From NCBI RefSeq assembly GCF_964355755.1, contig NC_092674.1, forward strand, positions 19,048,501 to 19,110,000: a stretch of 61,500 nucleotides of DNA, read 5' to 3'. Source of the DNA: Antedon mediterranea (taxonomy: Eukaryota; Echinodermata; Crinoidea; Comatulida; Antedonidae). The notes below the pieces were generated by a model. The model did not search any database, was not told the origin of the DNA, and saw nothing but the letters and a program-made list of their open reading frames with translations. Each line of letters begins with the position of its first letter. Position 1 is the stretch's first letter. The translations under genes and the position numbers were made by a program. This document shows positions 24,247 to 38,200 of the stretch, one piece after another.

Positions 24247-25824
24247 GGGTCATTCTTCAGTAAGTGTCTAATTTCAGGTTTATAAAAAATCGATTTTAAA
24301 ATTTGCATTTTTTAAATTTTAAAAGTTTATTCAGATAAATGAACATGTATTACATGGCAAGCGTATGTTTGGCGCAATCTTTATTTTATATATTTCGTAT
24401 TTTATTCGTATTTATAAATACATGGTTCTATGTTACTGTCATTTCCGTCACATTTATGGAATATACAAAGATAGAAAAAATAACGGTTTAGGATTTATAA
24501 AATTATTTCCATTATTAATTCTTTGATACTATATATTATTTTTGTCTCTATTAATCAAAAAATGATTGTTTTAACATTTATTAGTATGATGTTATACGTT
24601 CAAAACCATTTACTATTCCAAAAAATAATAATTTTCAGAAAATAGTATGACTGTCACTGATGTTTTACAAAATTAACTAATATTACTATCCATTGACATA
24701 GTAGAAGAATATTGTTTATATTTCAATATACCACATAATTGCGTTCATTACTTAAATATTTTAGGATTTAAAAGGATAAAATATCCATGTGACGGAGATG
24801 AAACCGTGACGGATACGACAAACTTAAAAAATCATGTGATGGAGATGACTTTAAGATATGATTTGATAATGTTTATTGACCAGAGTCACATAGATATACA
24901 ATGTAATAACATAATAAAGATATACAAAACAAAATATACAACAAAAAAAGGCCCTGGCAATAACAAAAAGTCATATCCGTCACGGGCCGTCATCTCCGTC
25001 ACAACGAAACATTGGGAAATGTGACGGAACTAACCGTGACGGAGATGATGTATTTAGCATTGGACAGCCTAGGATCACATTGTAGGCATGTCTGACAGCG
25101 GACACGGATTGCATACTTCTAGATACCGTGAATGACTTGTACCTCCAGTTGAAAAAAACCAGAAATTATAATTATTATTATAATTATAATTATTTTAAAA
25201 TAAAAATGAGTTCTATACCGTTCGGATATGACATTCAATAAAGGTACGCAACTGTAATTTTTCTAAAACCTCGTTTTATTAGCTATTTTCCTCTTTTATT
25301 GAAAATGATGTGCGGCTAGTTTTATTTCAATATCTTCGCATGTTTACAACGCAGTCAATTTTTTTTCTCCGCCATTCATTAAACTGTAGACGGCACATTT
25401 AAATTATGTGACGGAAATGACACAAAACTGCGGGACAAGCTTCTTTTTCCAAACAAAAACTTTAAAGTTTGAGATTTAATGTATGTAGAGATGTATTTCG
25501 AAGAATATAATCGCATGAAATCATGATTAACTAACTTTTTACAATATTTTCGATAACAAAATTCCTGTTATCAAATATATACGGCGATCATAAAATTGAA
25601 GATGCATACGATCGGGACATGAGGTTTTAGGGGGTTGCCTGAAACATTTTTATAAAAATTAACAATATCAATGTAATTATCTTTGGTTTATGTAATTAAT
25701 TATATTTACAATAATGTTGATTATGATTTAAGTCAAGAATTTTTATTTTTTATTGTTGAATTTTCAGTCTCTATCCCACCAAAGTATCGGGACACGAATT
25801 TAGACACTTACTGAAGAATGACCC
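24247..25824. mobile_element. 1.58-kb element with perfect 25-bp terminal inverted repeats
   Basis: GGGTCATTCTTCAGTAAGTG-containing 25-bp termini are perfect inverted copies (24247-24271 and 25800-25824). The flanks are ATAAAA and ATAAAC, so no clean target duplication is seen. The interior carries at least eight copies of TGACGGA on either strand, mostly in GTGACGGAGATGAC-like contexts (for example 24447, 24789, 24806, 24975, 24992, 25021, 25035 and 25409). No transposase frame was found; the 72-codon frame at 24806 has no recognisable domain. Confidence 0.7.
25738..25760 (-). promoter_or_regulatory. Candidate poly(A) signals for the Shark gene
   Basis: On the minus strand two AATAAA hexamers overlap a short A-rich stretch about 300 bp past the Shark stop codon (26052). 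They lie inside the 3' end of the 1.58-kb inverted-repeat element, so if used, the transposon would supply the 3' end. Position-based inference only. Confidence 0.3.
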
Positions 25825-26051
25825 ATAAACATCTTCAAATTATGAACATGTGTTCAAATTATGAATGCATGTTCAAATTATGAACACGAAAATATCAACT
25901 GAATGGTAAATCGCGAACAATTCTGTAAGCAAGAATTGTGGCATAGTAACCAATTTATGAACAATTCTGGAACAATGAGCGAGATCCTATCTACTATGAG
26001 TATACGGAGAAAGTTTACCAAGTGCGTGTTACCTGATTTAGCTAATTTATA

Positions 26052-26204
26052 TTACTGTGACTTAAGAAACATTTCACACAAGGTTTCAAATGTTGGTCTT
26101 GATTCTTTCCTGTATTCCCAGCATTTCAGCATCACTTCATAAACCCATTGTGGACACATCTCTGGCTTTTCTAACCGGTTACCATCTTCAATGAATTTAA
26201 TTAC
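26052..26204 (-). CDS. Shark: Shark exon 11: end of kinase domain and stop
   Basis: Acceptor CACTTCTCAG|GTA, phase 0. Residues 724-773: [22 protein letters not shown] (subdomain XI Arg), then a short LKSQ end and TAA at 26054-26052. The protein ends right after the kinase domain, with no C-terminal tail. Confidence 0.93.
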   Translation of the reverse strand, partial: VIKFIEDGNRLEKPEMCPQWVYEVMLKCWEYRKESRPTFETLCEMFLKSQ

Positions 26205-29200
26205 CTGAGAAGTGAAAGCAAAATGAATGCAAAGTATGTAGAAGACTAAACATTGAAAACCATTTTCTCTCTTTCAACTGTAATATAATTACTAGATTTA
26301 ATTCGTCACTATGATGAATTATAGGTTATATGCATTGATTTAAATAAAGATAATTGATTTTTAAAAGATATATTGATTGATTGATTTTCTCAGAATCTTT
26401 AATTATTTATAATATATGATAGGACCTTGCTAACGCGAACACTATAGCCGGTATCACAATCCGATCAAAGATCCATATGCGTATAATGTCATAAACTACA
26501 TTTGTTGTTACATAATAATAAAGACATAAGTTAATTTTTATCTAGATTTCATTATAAATCATGTGTATAATCTATACACTAAGAAATAAATTTGAACAAA
26601 CAATACGGATAATAAAAAAAAAATCTTATTTCGTTTCCCAAGGTGAGACTCGATCTCGGTACCTTGAATGCCATAGACACGAGCACAGACCACCGAGCCG
26701 TACACAACTGACTAAAAGTTGTAGAAAAATTCCTCCGTGTATTTACTATGCAGTAACCACTTTGATGCAAATAGATTATTACATACCGAAATGAATTATA
26801 ATTTTTTACTATGATGACATCTTTAAAATGTATACAAATGATGCACTGTCAAACTACATACTTTTAACTTTAATATATGAATTTTTGAAGGAAGAAAGTT
26901 AATGTTAAGTTTGTTATTTTGGCCTAAGAAAATGTCATAATTTGTTTGATTGTCAAAATTATTTTTTTTAAATTTAATATGCAATTAATGATGACTTAAT
27001 CAACTTTTGTTCTCTTTATTTGATAATAAATCATACATATGATACATACACTTCAAGAAAATGAAATAAAAAATAGGTGTTCCCCTGCATTCTGACGATA
27101 TATATTAATTTTAAAATTTAGCATATTTTCACCATTTTGTTAACTTATACGTGCGTAGCCAGTCACTTTTGACGTGCTCGTATAACGCAATTTCGAGTTG
27201 AAACCTGAATCAAATATGATGATATTATTAAAGAAAGATTGTAAAACAGAAATCAGGCAAAAAGAGTGCGCATTAACGTTTAACGCGCAGTGCGCGTGCA
27301 AAAATCTGCGCACTCATGGCAATTTTTTAAACGCTTAAAATTGCCTGAAACGTACTCTAATTTCATCGAAAATAAATTTGGACAATTTTGAACATTTTAA
27401 GCGCGCGTACGCAAGCGTTATATGCGCTGCGCACGTAATTTTATTGCCATATGATGAAATATGACCTGAAATTTATGAGTACCAAATTTTGTTTAATTGT
27501 GATTCATGCTTGTGAAGATATGATTACAAACGTGATTTCGTAAAATCGCGCGTAGACCGCGTAATTTTTGATTACGCATCGTGAAAATATAACCACATCG
27601 ATTCCTGGCCATGAGGAATATACTCTGAAAACTTGACTTAGCTAGATTAAACTGATGCCAAGATAATGCACGGACAAAATAGTGCTAAGGAAAGAATAAA
27701 TAAATAAATAAATAAATAAAGAAATAAATAAAGATTTTGACAGAATCAAGAGGTTATATGCATATCATGCATATAACCTAAAAGCCAGCCGTTTTCCCCT
27801 CTATTTCGAGGGGGCTCATCGGACCCACCCGAACCCCATCTGGATCCGCAATGCATGCGTGTGCAGTAATAACTAGGGACATCTCAAATCAAAAACATGC
27901 GTCTCATCGGTGTCTTTCCGAGATTTCACAGGGTTGTTACATTTTACAGATGTGAAAAGGGTATTAGATAACTTACATCAGCTCCCATTTTTTCTCCATA
28001 TGGTTGATCTCCCATACTGTACATCTCCCACAATGTAACACCAAAACTCCACACATCAGATGCATGAGAAAATTGTCCATAATAGATGGACTCTGGAGCA
28101 TACCTACATATTATAAAAACAGTATTTTAGCTTTTTGATTATTATTTAGGTTACTAAAGTTTACAACAACCATATTTCCCCCCTCCAGCATTCAAAAGTG
28201 TATTTAAAAGTTAATAAAAAAGAGGTAAAGATGGGCTTTTTTTGCATGCAATAGACCTTTATAAAATAATATTTAAATACTTTATTATTTGACGTTGAAT
28301 ATTTCTTTTATGTGAACAAAAAGTATTATTAAGAAGTATTCATGAAGGTAAATTTTCCTAATGAAGTGTTTTATGTTGAATTCAATTTGTCTATGAAATA
28401 AAGTATGACAGTAAGAAGAAAAAATCACTTTTTTTTTGTTATCTTATTTTTTATATAAAAAAAAAAGAAAAAAAGATGAATTTAAAATACAATAGAGTAG
28501 TAATGAAAACAAACCATTTAACAGGCCATCGACCACCAGTCGTTGCTCTATAATAATCACTCTCAGGCTTTGTTGCCCTGGACAATCCAAAATCACTGAT
28601 CTTGGCCTAAAATGTTAATCATGTAAAACACATTAGAATAAAAGTTTGGATTCAACTCCATACTTTTTCAACAGGAGTCATGGTCAGTACATCTATGGAA
28701 AGCTACTACAGTTAATCAAAATACAGCAATAGGAGTATTAACTCATTTGCCTCCTGATATCACTTAAAGGTATAGTAAAAGAGAATGTTATGTATCAAAC
28801 CAGAACCCATTTAGATGACCTATGGTATTCTGATACTGTTTTAGTAACAATTACCTGATCCTTTGTTGACAATAGAATGTTTCTTGCTGCCAAATCACGA
28901 TGTACAAACTTTTTTGATTCTAAATAGAGTGAGCCTTGAGAAATCTGCCATGCCCACCTCTTTAAATCTTTTTCAGAAACTTCATTTGCATGATCTATTA
29001 AATAGTCCAATAGTGATCCCATGGGCACAAGTTCCTGAACCTATAATATAACATTTTGCAACAAAATTTACCAGAATCTTAGAAATGTTATCAAGTTAAG
29101 ATCAATTCTATCAGTATATTTAAGTTTAAGTAATACAAAGGAAAACTGACCAGCATCATTGGTGGGCCCATAACTACACCCAGTAGTTTCACAATACATG

Positions 29201-32200
29201 GATGATTCAAATCACACATAACCTCTGCCTCTCGAAGAAATTCTTTTTGTCCTGTGGTGATGTGCTCTGCATGAAGTGTTTTCAGGGCTACCTTATGCTT
29301 TTTACCATGTTTATCTTTCATAATACCTTCTAATACAGATCCAAATTCTCCTTGTCCTAGCTCACGACCTTTAACCAGAAAACAATACAATTATATATTA
29401 TATCCATGGTACTTTATTGGTCACATGCCATGTATTTTCTGAAATTTGTTCTATGGTGATAATCAACATCAAGCGGATGCATCCACGATAAAGTTCACAA
29501 TGCCACGCCACATTTCTTTGTTCATCATTTTATTTGGTAGGTCATTAATAAGTTGGTTGGTATCTCTTAATATGATAATGTTGGAGATGACAAAAAAGGA
29601 AAAAAGAAAGAAGAATAATAAAGAAAAAAAAAAGATGATCCAATAACAAGAAGTTATCTGCATATCTAATGAATTTGAAAATAACAAAAATGTGGTTAAC
29701 AACCGTTATTTTTCCACGGATTTCACCCATCGGTTTTTAAACCGATTAATACAGTCGGTATCTGTTTATTACTAGAAAACCCTATTCCCAAATGGAACCG
29801 TCCAACAACATCGTGCCATGTGCTCACAGAAGATGCTAGCCTACATGGCTTCATCGCTCTATGCAACAAGCACAAGATGCGAAATAGAAACAGGGAATAG
29901 ACAATGGGGCCAAGTTTTTAAGGCCTAGCTTTTTTACGGCCGAATTTTGATGAGTAGAAGAGAATATTTAGTAGGTTATAGGCCGATTTTATATCGGTGT
30001 TTATAGGTTTATTATTTAGGCGTGGGGCCTATAGTAAAGTTTAGATCTAAAACTAAAACTTTTACCTGTCTACGCTGCTTATGACATATGGTGTATAATA
30101 GCTGAAATTTATGTAACCTCATTTTTCCGAATATTTTCAATTATGGACAGCAGCCATATTTCATTTAAGTTTTACTGTACCTACAGCAGAGCAGTTCTCC
30201 ACCCCACTTCAATAGTTTAATACCTTCCCAGTACAATCCCGGACATTTTGACACTCCCTCCTTAATGGTGATTCAACTATAGTTTAAAACCTCCTAGTAA
30301 TAATTATTATTATTAATAATATTACCCATTTAAAAAATAAAGTACTGTGTATTAGCAAAAGGTTTAAAAATTTGGCCAAAATAAAAAAAAATGTACTATT
30401 TCTAGTATACAAAATGTGTACTGTATTTTATTTTATTTCCTTGTATTGGTTAAAAAACCAGAATTTGTATTTTTTTTATAGAAAATTACTAACCTTGAAC
30501 AATATTTTTGATATCAATAATATTTAAGTTGTCTTGTTTCTCCTCATTTGATGTCTTTGAATTTTTTTTCTTTTTACCAAATAATGAGAAGACTTTAGTT
30601 GGTGATGTGTTAACGGGTCCTTTCTGGAAAAAAACACATGTTTTAATTTCATTGCACATTAAATTGTTCTTGGGTTTATTTCTATTTATGATGAATTAAT
30701 TTTTAACATATTGCTTTTTTTAAATTATTTATTTCGGTAATTTTTACAGAGCAACATATCAACCTAAGGTTAAAGGTTGTGTCTCATTCAAATTACAAGC
30801 AACACTTATAACGTGTGAAGAACAATACTTTTTAACCAACTGTTATTATAAATATATCTTAATTTGCATAAATATATAAACGTGCGTAAACTTTCTAAGC
30901 CACTAGAATAAATTATTCTTGTTTAGTAATCTGACAAAAGGGGATAATACAAATATAACAGTGAGTAAGCCCCAAATCTTTTCAAACAATTCACTGTGTT
31001 TCCTGCAAACTGCACTATTTTGCAAACTTTAAGTATTTCATTTAACTATAGACTGTTTTAAAAATATAGTACTATACAGTAACTAATTAAACACTTAACT
31101 AACTTAAAACTTAACTAACTTGTTGGGCATTCTGACAAAAGGGGATAGTACAAATATAATAGTGAGTAATCTCCAAATCTTTTCACTCTGTTTCCAGCAA
31201 ACTGCACTAATGCAAGTATTTTATTTAATTTCCCTGTTACTGCCATTTGACTATAGACTGTTTCAAAACTATAGTACTATACAGTAATTAATTAAAAACT
31301 TAACAAACCTGTTGTTGGGCATTCTGATGAGCACCAACTGCCATGTCAGGCGGTCTTGGTCCCAGAGCAGGGGGGGCATCTCTATGGTTGTCAAGAGGTA
31401 CCACTGTTGATGGTTTACAAGGAACTGTAAGCTTGCAAGGTAGACCATCCTCATATTTCTGATAGTGATCAACGAGGTATTCTAAAGAGCTGAAAAATGG
31501 TCCATCATCTATATGGAACCCATCAACCTTTAGTAACAAGTAACAAACAATAAAAAATTAAAAAAAAAAAAAACATAAAAAAACACAAAAGTATTTGAAT
31601 GCATACACTTTATTTTTGTTTATTTTGATTTTATACATGACATACATTTTATTTGTATTTATTTGTTATTGAAATCTGTACAATCAGGCCTGTATACCCC
31701 TCATTGAAATGGATATTATAGAATATATATATAAACCAGTTCCCATGTAAGGTTTGCAATAAATTATAATTAAATTTCCATCTAAAAATTGTGACAATTT
31801 GTAAAAGATACTAGATTTGAACTCGTCACAGCTAGAAAATACTGTATATATCTACATACAGTGTAGCATAGTTAAAATTACTGTACCCACCTTTTATTCA
31901 AATTTTTAACATAACATCATCAACATTAAACATGAAGATAACAGTTTCGGAAGATAATTGTTTTGGCATCAACATATTAAAATGTTGAAGAAATTCTGAT
32001 ACATAGAATCGAGATGCGCGCTCTTATAAATGTGATGAACTATGACGCAAAAGATGAAAATCCTAGTTTTTTACTGGCCATATGATTTCACAACATCCGA
32101 TTGGCAAAATGTTTACATGAATTCGTATCTACAATTCAATAGCTTCATCATCATGAGTATCACTTTTTATTCTATAACAGATTGATATTTACTGTAAAGA

Positions 32201-35200
32201 TGAAAATCTACGGTATTCAATTTTTGATGTGATGACGTCATCCAAATTAAATGAGTTGTAACTCGAAAGATAAATGATTACCCTAGACAATATTAAAAAC
32301 TGGGGGAAAATGGAATACGAATAAGTGAGATGCGTACTATTAAATGCGATGAGCTTTGACGACAGAGACAAAAATCCATTTTTTTTTCAAGTGGCCCTAC
32401 AATGATATCAGTGTCAAGCAACACAGTTACATGAATTCATATCTACAACTACAGTAATTAGCTTTCAAAATAAGTTGAAAAAAATGGTGGGTCAAAGGTC
32501 TTCCTGAAGCGCATAGATTTAAAATAGGCATATTTTTTCATAAATTTGCATTCAATTTGCAATTTTTAAGTGCACGGTTTTTGAAGTTTAATGTGCTTCT
32601 TTTTTTTTTACCATATTTATTGAGGGTGATCCATCCAGCAATTGCTGAGATCATTAGGGACCCTCATAGGTTCACAAGACAAACATACACAAGATGCTCT
32701 ACATAAACAAAGTCTTATTACAAGTCTTTGGGAGTGGAGTTGTAATTTTGTGTAATATGTGACAGGACTTGAACCTAGGACCCTTGGAGTGGTAGCCAAG
32801 CATCATAACAACCAAGCCACAACTCCACTCCTCTAAAAAATATGGAACGCTTCACAATTTTGCGTGTCATCCTTCATTATTATCATTATTCTGCAATTAA
32901 AATTCATAAAAATGAATGAAATCTATCACAGAAGGTATGAAGAACAAAAATCAATTGCAAAAACGGCCTTTCTATGCTATATTACGAGCTGTGCGCATGT
33001 GTGAATTTTTAAAATTGTGAAATTCTCAAAATGTCCTGAAACGTATAGAAAATTGATTAGAAATTAATGTTGCGCATTTAAAAAAATGTTAAATGTCGTG
33101 CCATTTTGAATCCACAGAAAGTTGACTCTTGATATGAATTACATTTTCAAATGATTTGGTTTTTACTCTATGATCAATAATTTAAATTCATGAAATCGCG
33201 CGCAACTCGTTTTTAAAAAATAGGAGGTGCACAACTTTACGTAAATATGTTGACAAAGTTACGAAATGTTATGTTTACACGTTTTAGAGAAAAGCAACGC
33301 ACAAAAATAGGGTGGAAAGAAAGAAGAATAATACAGAAAAAAAAGTTGATGATGATCTCATACAATCACATGGAGTTATCCGCCATGGTGTGGATAACTA
33401 ATAAACATTTAAAATGAAAAGAAAATCAAAGTGAAAAAAGAGGGCAACCATTGAAAGACAGAGCATGTGATATGGGCACCTACTTTACCTTTGTTTCAAT
33501 TTCAAAATTATAATATAAGCCTCCTGCAACCATTGTTAGAACATATGTGTCAGGTTTATGCGTACTGGTGCGAACAAGAAATGATCCATGACCACCACCA
33601 TTCATGGTAATTTGTTGAATCGCATATCCACGATCTTTGACCCCATGAAACCATTCTGTGTAGCTTGTTTTTGGTGGTGGAGGTACGAACCTCACTGAAA
33701 CAAAAGAACAGTTTTAATTATTGTTTTGTCTTCATTAAATTTTTTTTTTTATTGATATTCTGTTTAATAATTTAAAGATGTATTGTCCCCCTGAGAAAAA
33801 ACATTTCTACAAAATTGTTGTTGAGTATGCCATTTTAATGTCACAAAACTTTAACCAAATTTTGATAAAAAACTATTTTTTGGCTACGGAAGTGATTAAA
33901 TTGATTAAAACTACAAAATAACATATTTAAAGTATGATTTAATTAATCTTTTTTTTTCATGTTTTTGGGGGACAATAAATTATTTCTTTCTTTATTATCA
34001 ATTATTTTAGTTTAACCCTCAGTAGTACTGTAAACATTTTGAGTAATGTAAAATATTCTGAAATGCTCTATTTAATCATAAATCAGGGCCTATCGGTATT
34101 AAATACATAACTGTTTTGAGGATATATATTATGATTGGATTTAGTTATTTTTCTGTAGTTGATTTAGTTTATCAATCAATTAATTACCGTAAAACCTCGA
34201 AAAGAAGCCCATGGGCTTCTTCTTTTTTTAGTGCTCTTGGGTGGGCTTCTTTTCGAGATGGGCTTCTTTTCGAGATGGGCTTCTTTTCGAGAGTACTTTT
34301 GCAAACTGTAGAGGGGGGCTTCTTTTCGAAATGAATGCTGAATGCTTTGAATTTCTACTACAATAATGTGACTTTTGAGACATTTTTTCAACCATGAAAA
34401 TATGTTTAATATACCAATTAAAAAACAATATAAAAAGCAAAAAAAAAGTCCTATGATTCACCGTCAAATACAATAATTTCGTCATCATCTCAATACAGTA
34501 TTGAGTAGTCTATCTCGAAATGAAGCCCATACTATCTTGAAAAGAAGCCCAGGGGGCTTCATTTCGAGATGGGCTTCTTTTCGAGAGTACATTTGCAAAC
34601 TGTAGAGAGGGGCTTCTTTTCGAGATGGGCTTCTTTTCGAGGTTTAAGCCCATGGGCTTCTTTTCGAGGTTTTACGGTATATCCGCAATCAAACAATCAA
34701 CTTTTATTTCAGCCTACTGATGTACAGAACAAAAATATAATTTTAAACTAAACTATAGTACTGTGCATTTTCCGGGGTAGGGGCGTTACTCCCTAAGGTA
34801 GTGATCCCCTATTTCAAAAACTTACAAAGTAATTCCGATGTATTAGTATTTGAGTATCGCACTGCAATATTGTATGGCGTGTCTTCATCTGCATTTCTTG
34901 GGTATCGAGGCACACCCATATTTAGTAATTGGTTGACACATTCCGAGTGGCCTCGTTGTGCTGCTGTATGTAGTGGTACCCAACCTGTTGTATGATGGCG
35001 GGCTGTCGGATCAGCACCCCTCTCAACCAGAAGTTGGCAAATTAAAGGAAAATTGTTCATGCAAGCGTGCTAAAGAAAATAATACAAAAAAAAGAAAAAT
35101 CTTTTTTTCATTTAAAGAGTAGTTCCATGTATAAAATTACAAAATATTATATAATATAAATAATAACACATTTTAAATAGGAAGGTGATTGTTTATTTTA

Positions 35201-38200
35201 TACTTACCAATCGTCTCGTTTTGAGATTGTCCTACCTTTCATATACCCCTTTCACACCAAAACTCCGGAGTGTCTCCGGAGACACCCCGGGGTTTATGAC
35301 CATTCAAAACGTCGAGAAACTCCGGAGATACCCCTTTCACACCAACCTAGCAACTCCGGGGTTTATAAAATAAAATTGTAAATGTCGCCCTCTATTTTGT
35401 TTGTTTACATAGCGACGATCATTAGAATCATTTTAATTAATAATATGTTTAATTTAATAATTACTTTCAAAAGTCTCAGAAGTAATATTTTATTGATACT
35501 ACTTGTTATTTTCTAGACCCGCTATATATTTTTTACAAATATTTAAAGTATTTTGAAATAAAACTAAAGCAATGAGTGATCGTGTGAGGATGACCTTTTG
35601 ACCAGAAACACTCCGGAGTTTGATGTTGGTACCTTTCACACCAAAACTCCGGGGTGTCTCCGGAGAATGTTCAGCTGTTTAACCCCGCAGTTTTAAACTC
35701 CGGAGTTGCTTGATTTTACCTTTCACACCAAACAGCGGGACGTCAACTCCGGGGTGTCTCCGGAGTGTCTCCTGAGTTTTGCTTTTGGTGTGAAAGGGGT
35801 AAAAGTGATTAAAATCACATTTTGCAAAAACACATGCGTTAACACACATTTAAATAAGTGGGCATTACCCCTTAAGGTGTAGTACTGTAGTGACCCACAT
35901 ACCCCAACATTCCAGTTACCATTTTTTCAAATCACTATTTGAAGGGAAATGCATTCAAATTAATTGGTTTAATAAAACTATAAAACATTTATGCAAGTAT
36001 TTAATATATCATCACCACTTATATCAATCGCAAAAATACAGTACAATGCTGAGTCACAGAGGCCATGTCATCACATCTATGGCTGACACAGTACTGTAGC
36101 TGACATGTGCATCCGACTGGGCCTCTCTCTAGTAGATATACCATATACTGTATATGTAGTAGTGTATAGAGTTTAACAAGTAAAAAATCAATAAAATGGT
36201 GCTGTAATTTTAAGGACCCGGTATTGTCAATAAACACTTTCTGACATTCTAAAAAAACCTAAAGTGTAAAATTTGAACCTTACAGGGTTATTTTTAACCA
36301 AGTTAAATGTAATAGAAACTATCAATAAAAATTACAATGGAATAGCGTATTTGTACGTGTACTAACACAAAGAAAGTGATAAAAATACAAATATATTTTG
36401 TATAATGCCATGTAGTAGTGTGTGCCAGAATAAAATGAAAGCAAAACTAAATCAAAGATTGAAATTAAAATTAGATTTGAAGGCCAATGAGCAAATTAAG
36501 AATGAATACCATACAGTAGGCCTAAATTAAAATTATTATTTAACAATAGTAATAATCTTATGGGAGTTTAATTGAAATTTGATAATAAACATGAAACTAT
36601 TAATAGAGAAGTTGATACAAAATATGAAACATTTGTCAATTAAAGGATATAAGGATATTTCTATTGCACAAAATCGCTTTTGTTCAGAAACTATATTTGT
36701 CTGAGAATAATTTTTATGAATCAAAGTATTGTACTCAAGAGAATAGATAGGAAATACATAATACTGATGAGTAAATTTAAGCTTTACATCCCATTTGAAC
36801 TACAACTGTATGCAAAAACTAAATAGAATTAATAATTATTGATATTACAAAAAAATAAGCCTATTTTTTTAATTAAATGATAAACAATGATGGTAATGAG
36901 TATGAATTTATGATCCACATACTTATGGATCAGATGTTTTTATTTGATGACCCAAACTTAATTTGTTTTATATGTCGCATATAACAATTTCAACAAATAT
37001 CAATGAATGTGCATGCAGGTTGCTCTGTGGTATACTGTTTGTAAATGCAAGTCTATGTGTAAGAAACTTAATTATGTTTTGCTTGATGCTGTTATAAAAG
37101 AAATTATTAAAACATTTTTTTAGTAGACACTACCTTTAAAATTAATGTACTAAATCATAGTTTCCATTACCGTGTGAAACTTTTGAGCTGATCCCCATTT
37201 CATATTCTAAAAACTGTAGAGGGTGAATTCACTTCGCTCGCTCTCCTCTAGGAAGTGTAGATGATGGTTTTTGGAAATGGTTAAAGGAAATTCTGGCCTG
37301 TACTTTTTCGGTCGGTTACCATTGAAATTTGGTTTAATTATGATACATGCTTGTGAAGATATAATTCCAAACAAGATTTTGTTAAATCGCGTGTAGACCA
37401 CCGCGAAAAGATAATCACATCGATTCCTGGCCATAAGGAATATACTCTGAAAAATTGACGTGGCTACAGATGAAATTGATCTAAAGATAATTGACGGACA
37501 AAATAGTGCAACGAAAAGTATAAATAAATAAAGATTCTGACAGAATCAATAAGGTTATATGCATGATAATACATATAACCTAATAAAATTACTTACATGT
37601 AATGCTGTAACTCCACCACCATCTTTGGTATTAACATTAGCTTCATGATCTAGCAATAGCATAACCATTTCATAGTTTCCCTTGTCTACTGCTATCTGGA
37701 GAGCTGTATAGCCTGAACTGTTACGTGCATCTATGTACTTGGACACTAGGCTATGTTCACGTAATAACTCCCTCATCAGGTTCAAGTTGGATTCACTTGT
37801 TACTCTGGTATAAACAAAAATTTAATAAATTTGTACAAACTGGTGTACATAATTAAATGAAGTGTTTTAAAAAAACACATCTGGCTCGTGTGCACTTTAA
37901 AGAACCTTGTACTTCTTTCGGAAGAGTAGGGGGTTACTAACTCCGGTGTACTGGTTTATTCAGCCCCTGTCGTTGTGGACTGACGAACAGGGGCCGTTTG
38001 GTGGCAGCACTCGACACAAAGGGACCCTTAGGGGAGAAGAAAGTTGTGGTATGTGTTGTCCACACCATATAATAATACAACAGTCACCTCAGCAAAATCT
38101 AATTTTAACTTAGATTTCAAGGAATGGATTGGTGTTTTTAAATGAATACAAAAAATATGAAGCAACATTGATGACAAAATACCCATATATTCCAACTGGT

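Noticed and set aside
32640-32835. Functional tRNA gene
   Set aside because: Pol III boxes are canonical, but a long unrelated body and A-rich tail follow, as in a SINE.
34116-34751. Frames of repeated GFFSR or KRSPPW-like residues
   Set aside because: Translation of the GGGCTTCTTTTCGAGAT subrepeats of a MITE on both strands.
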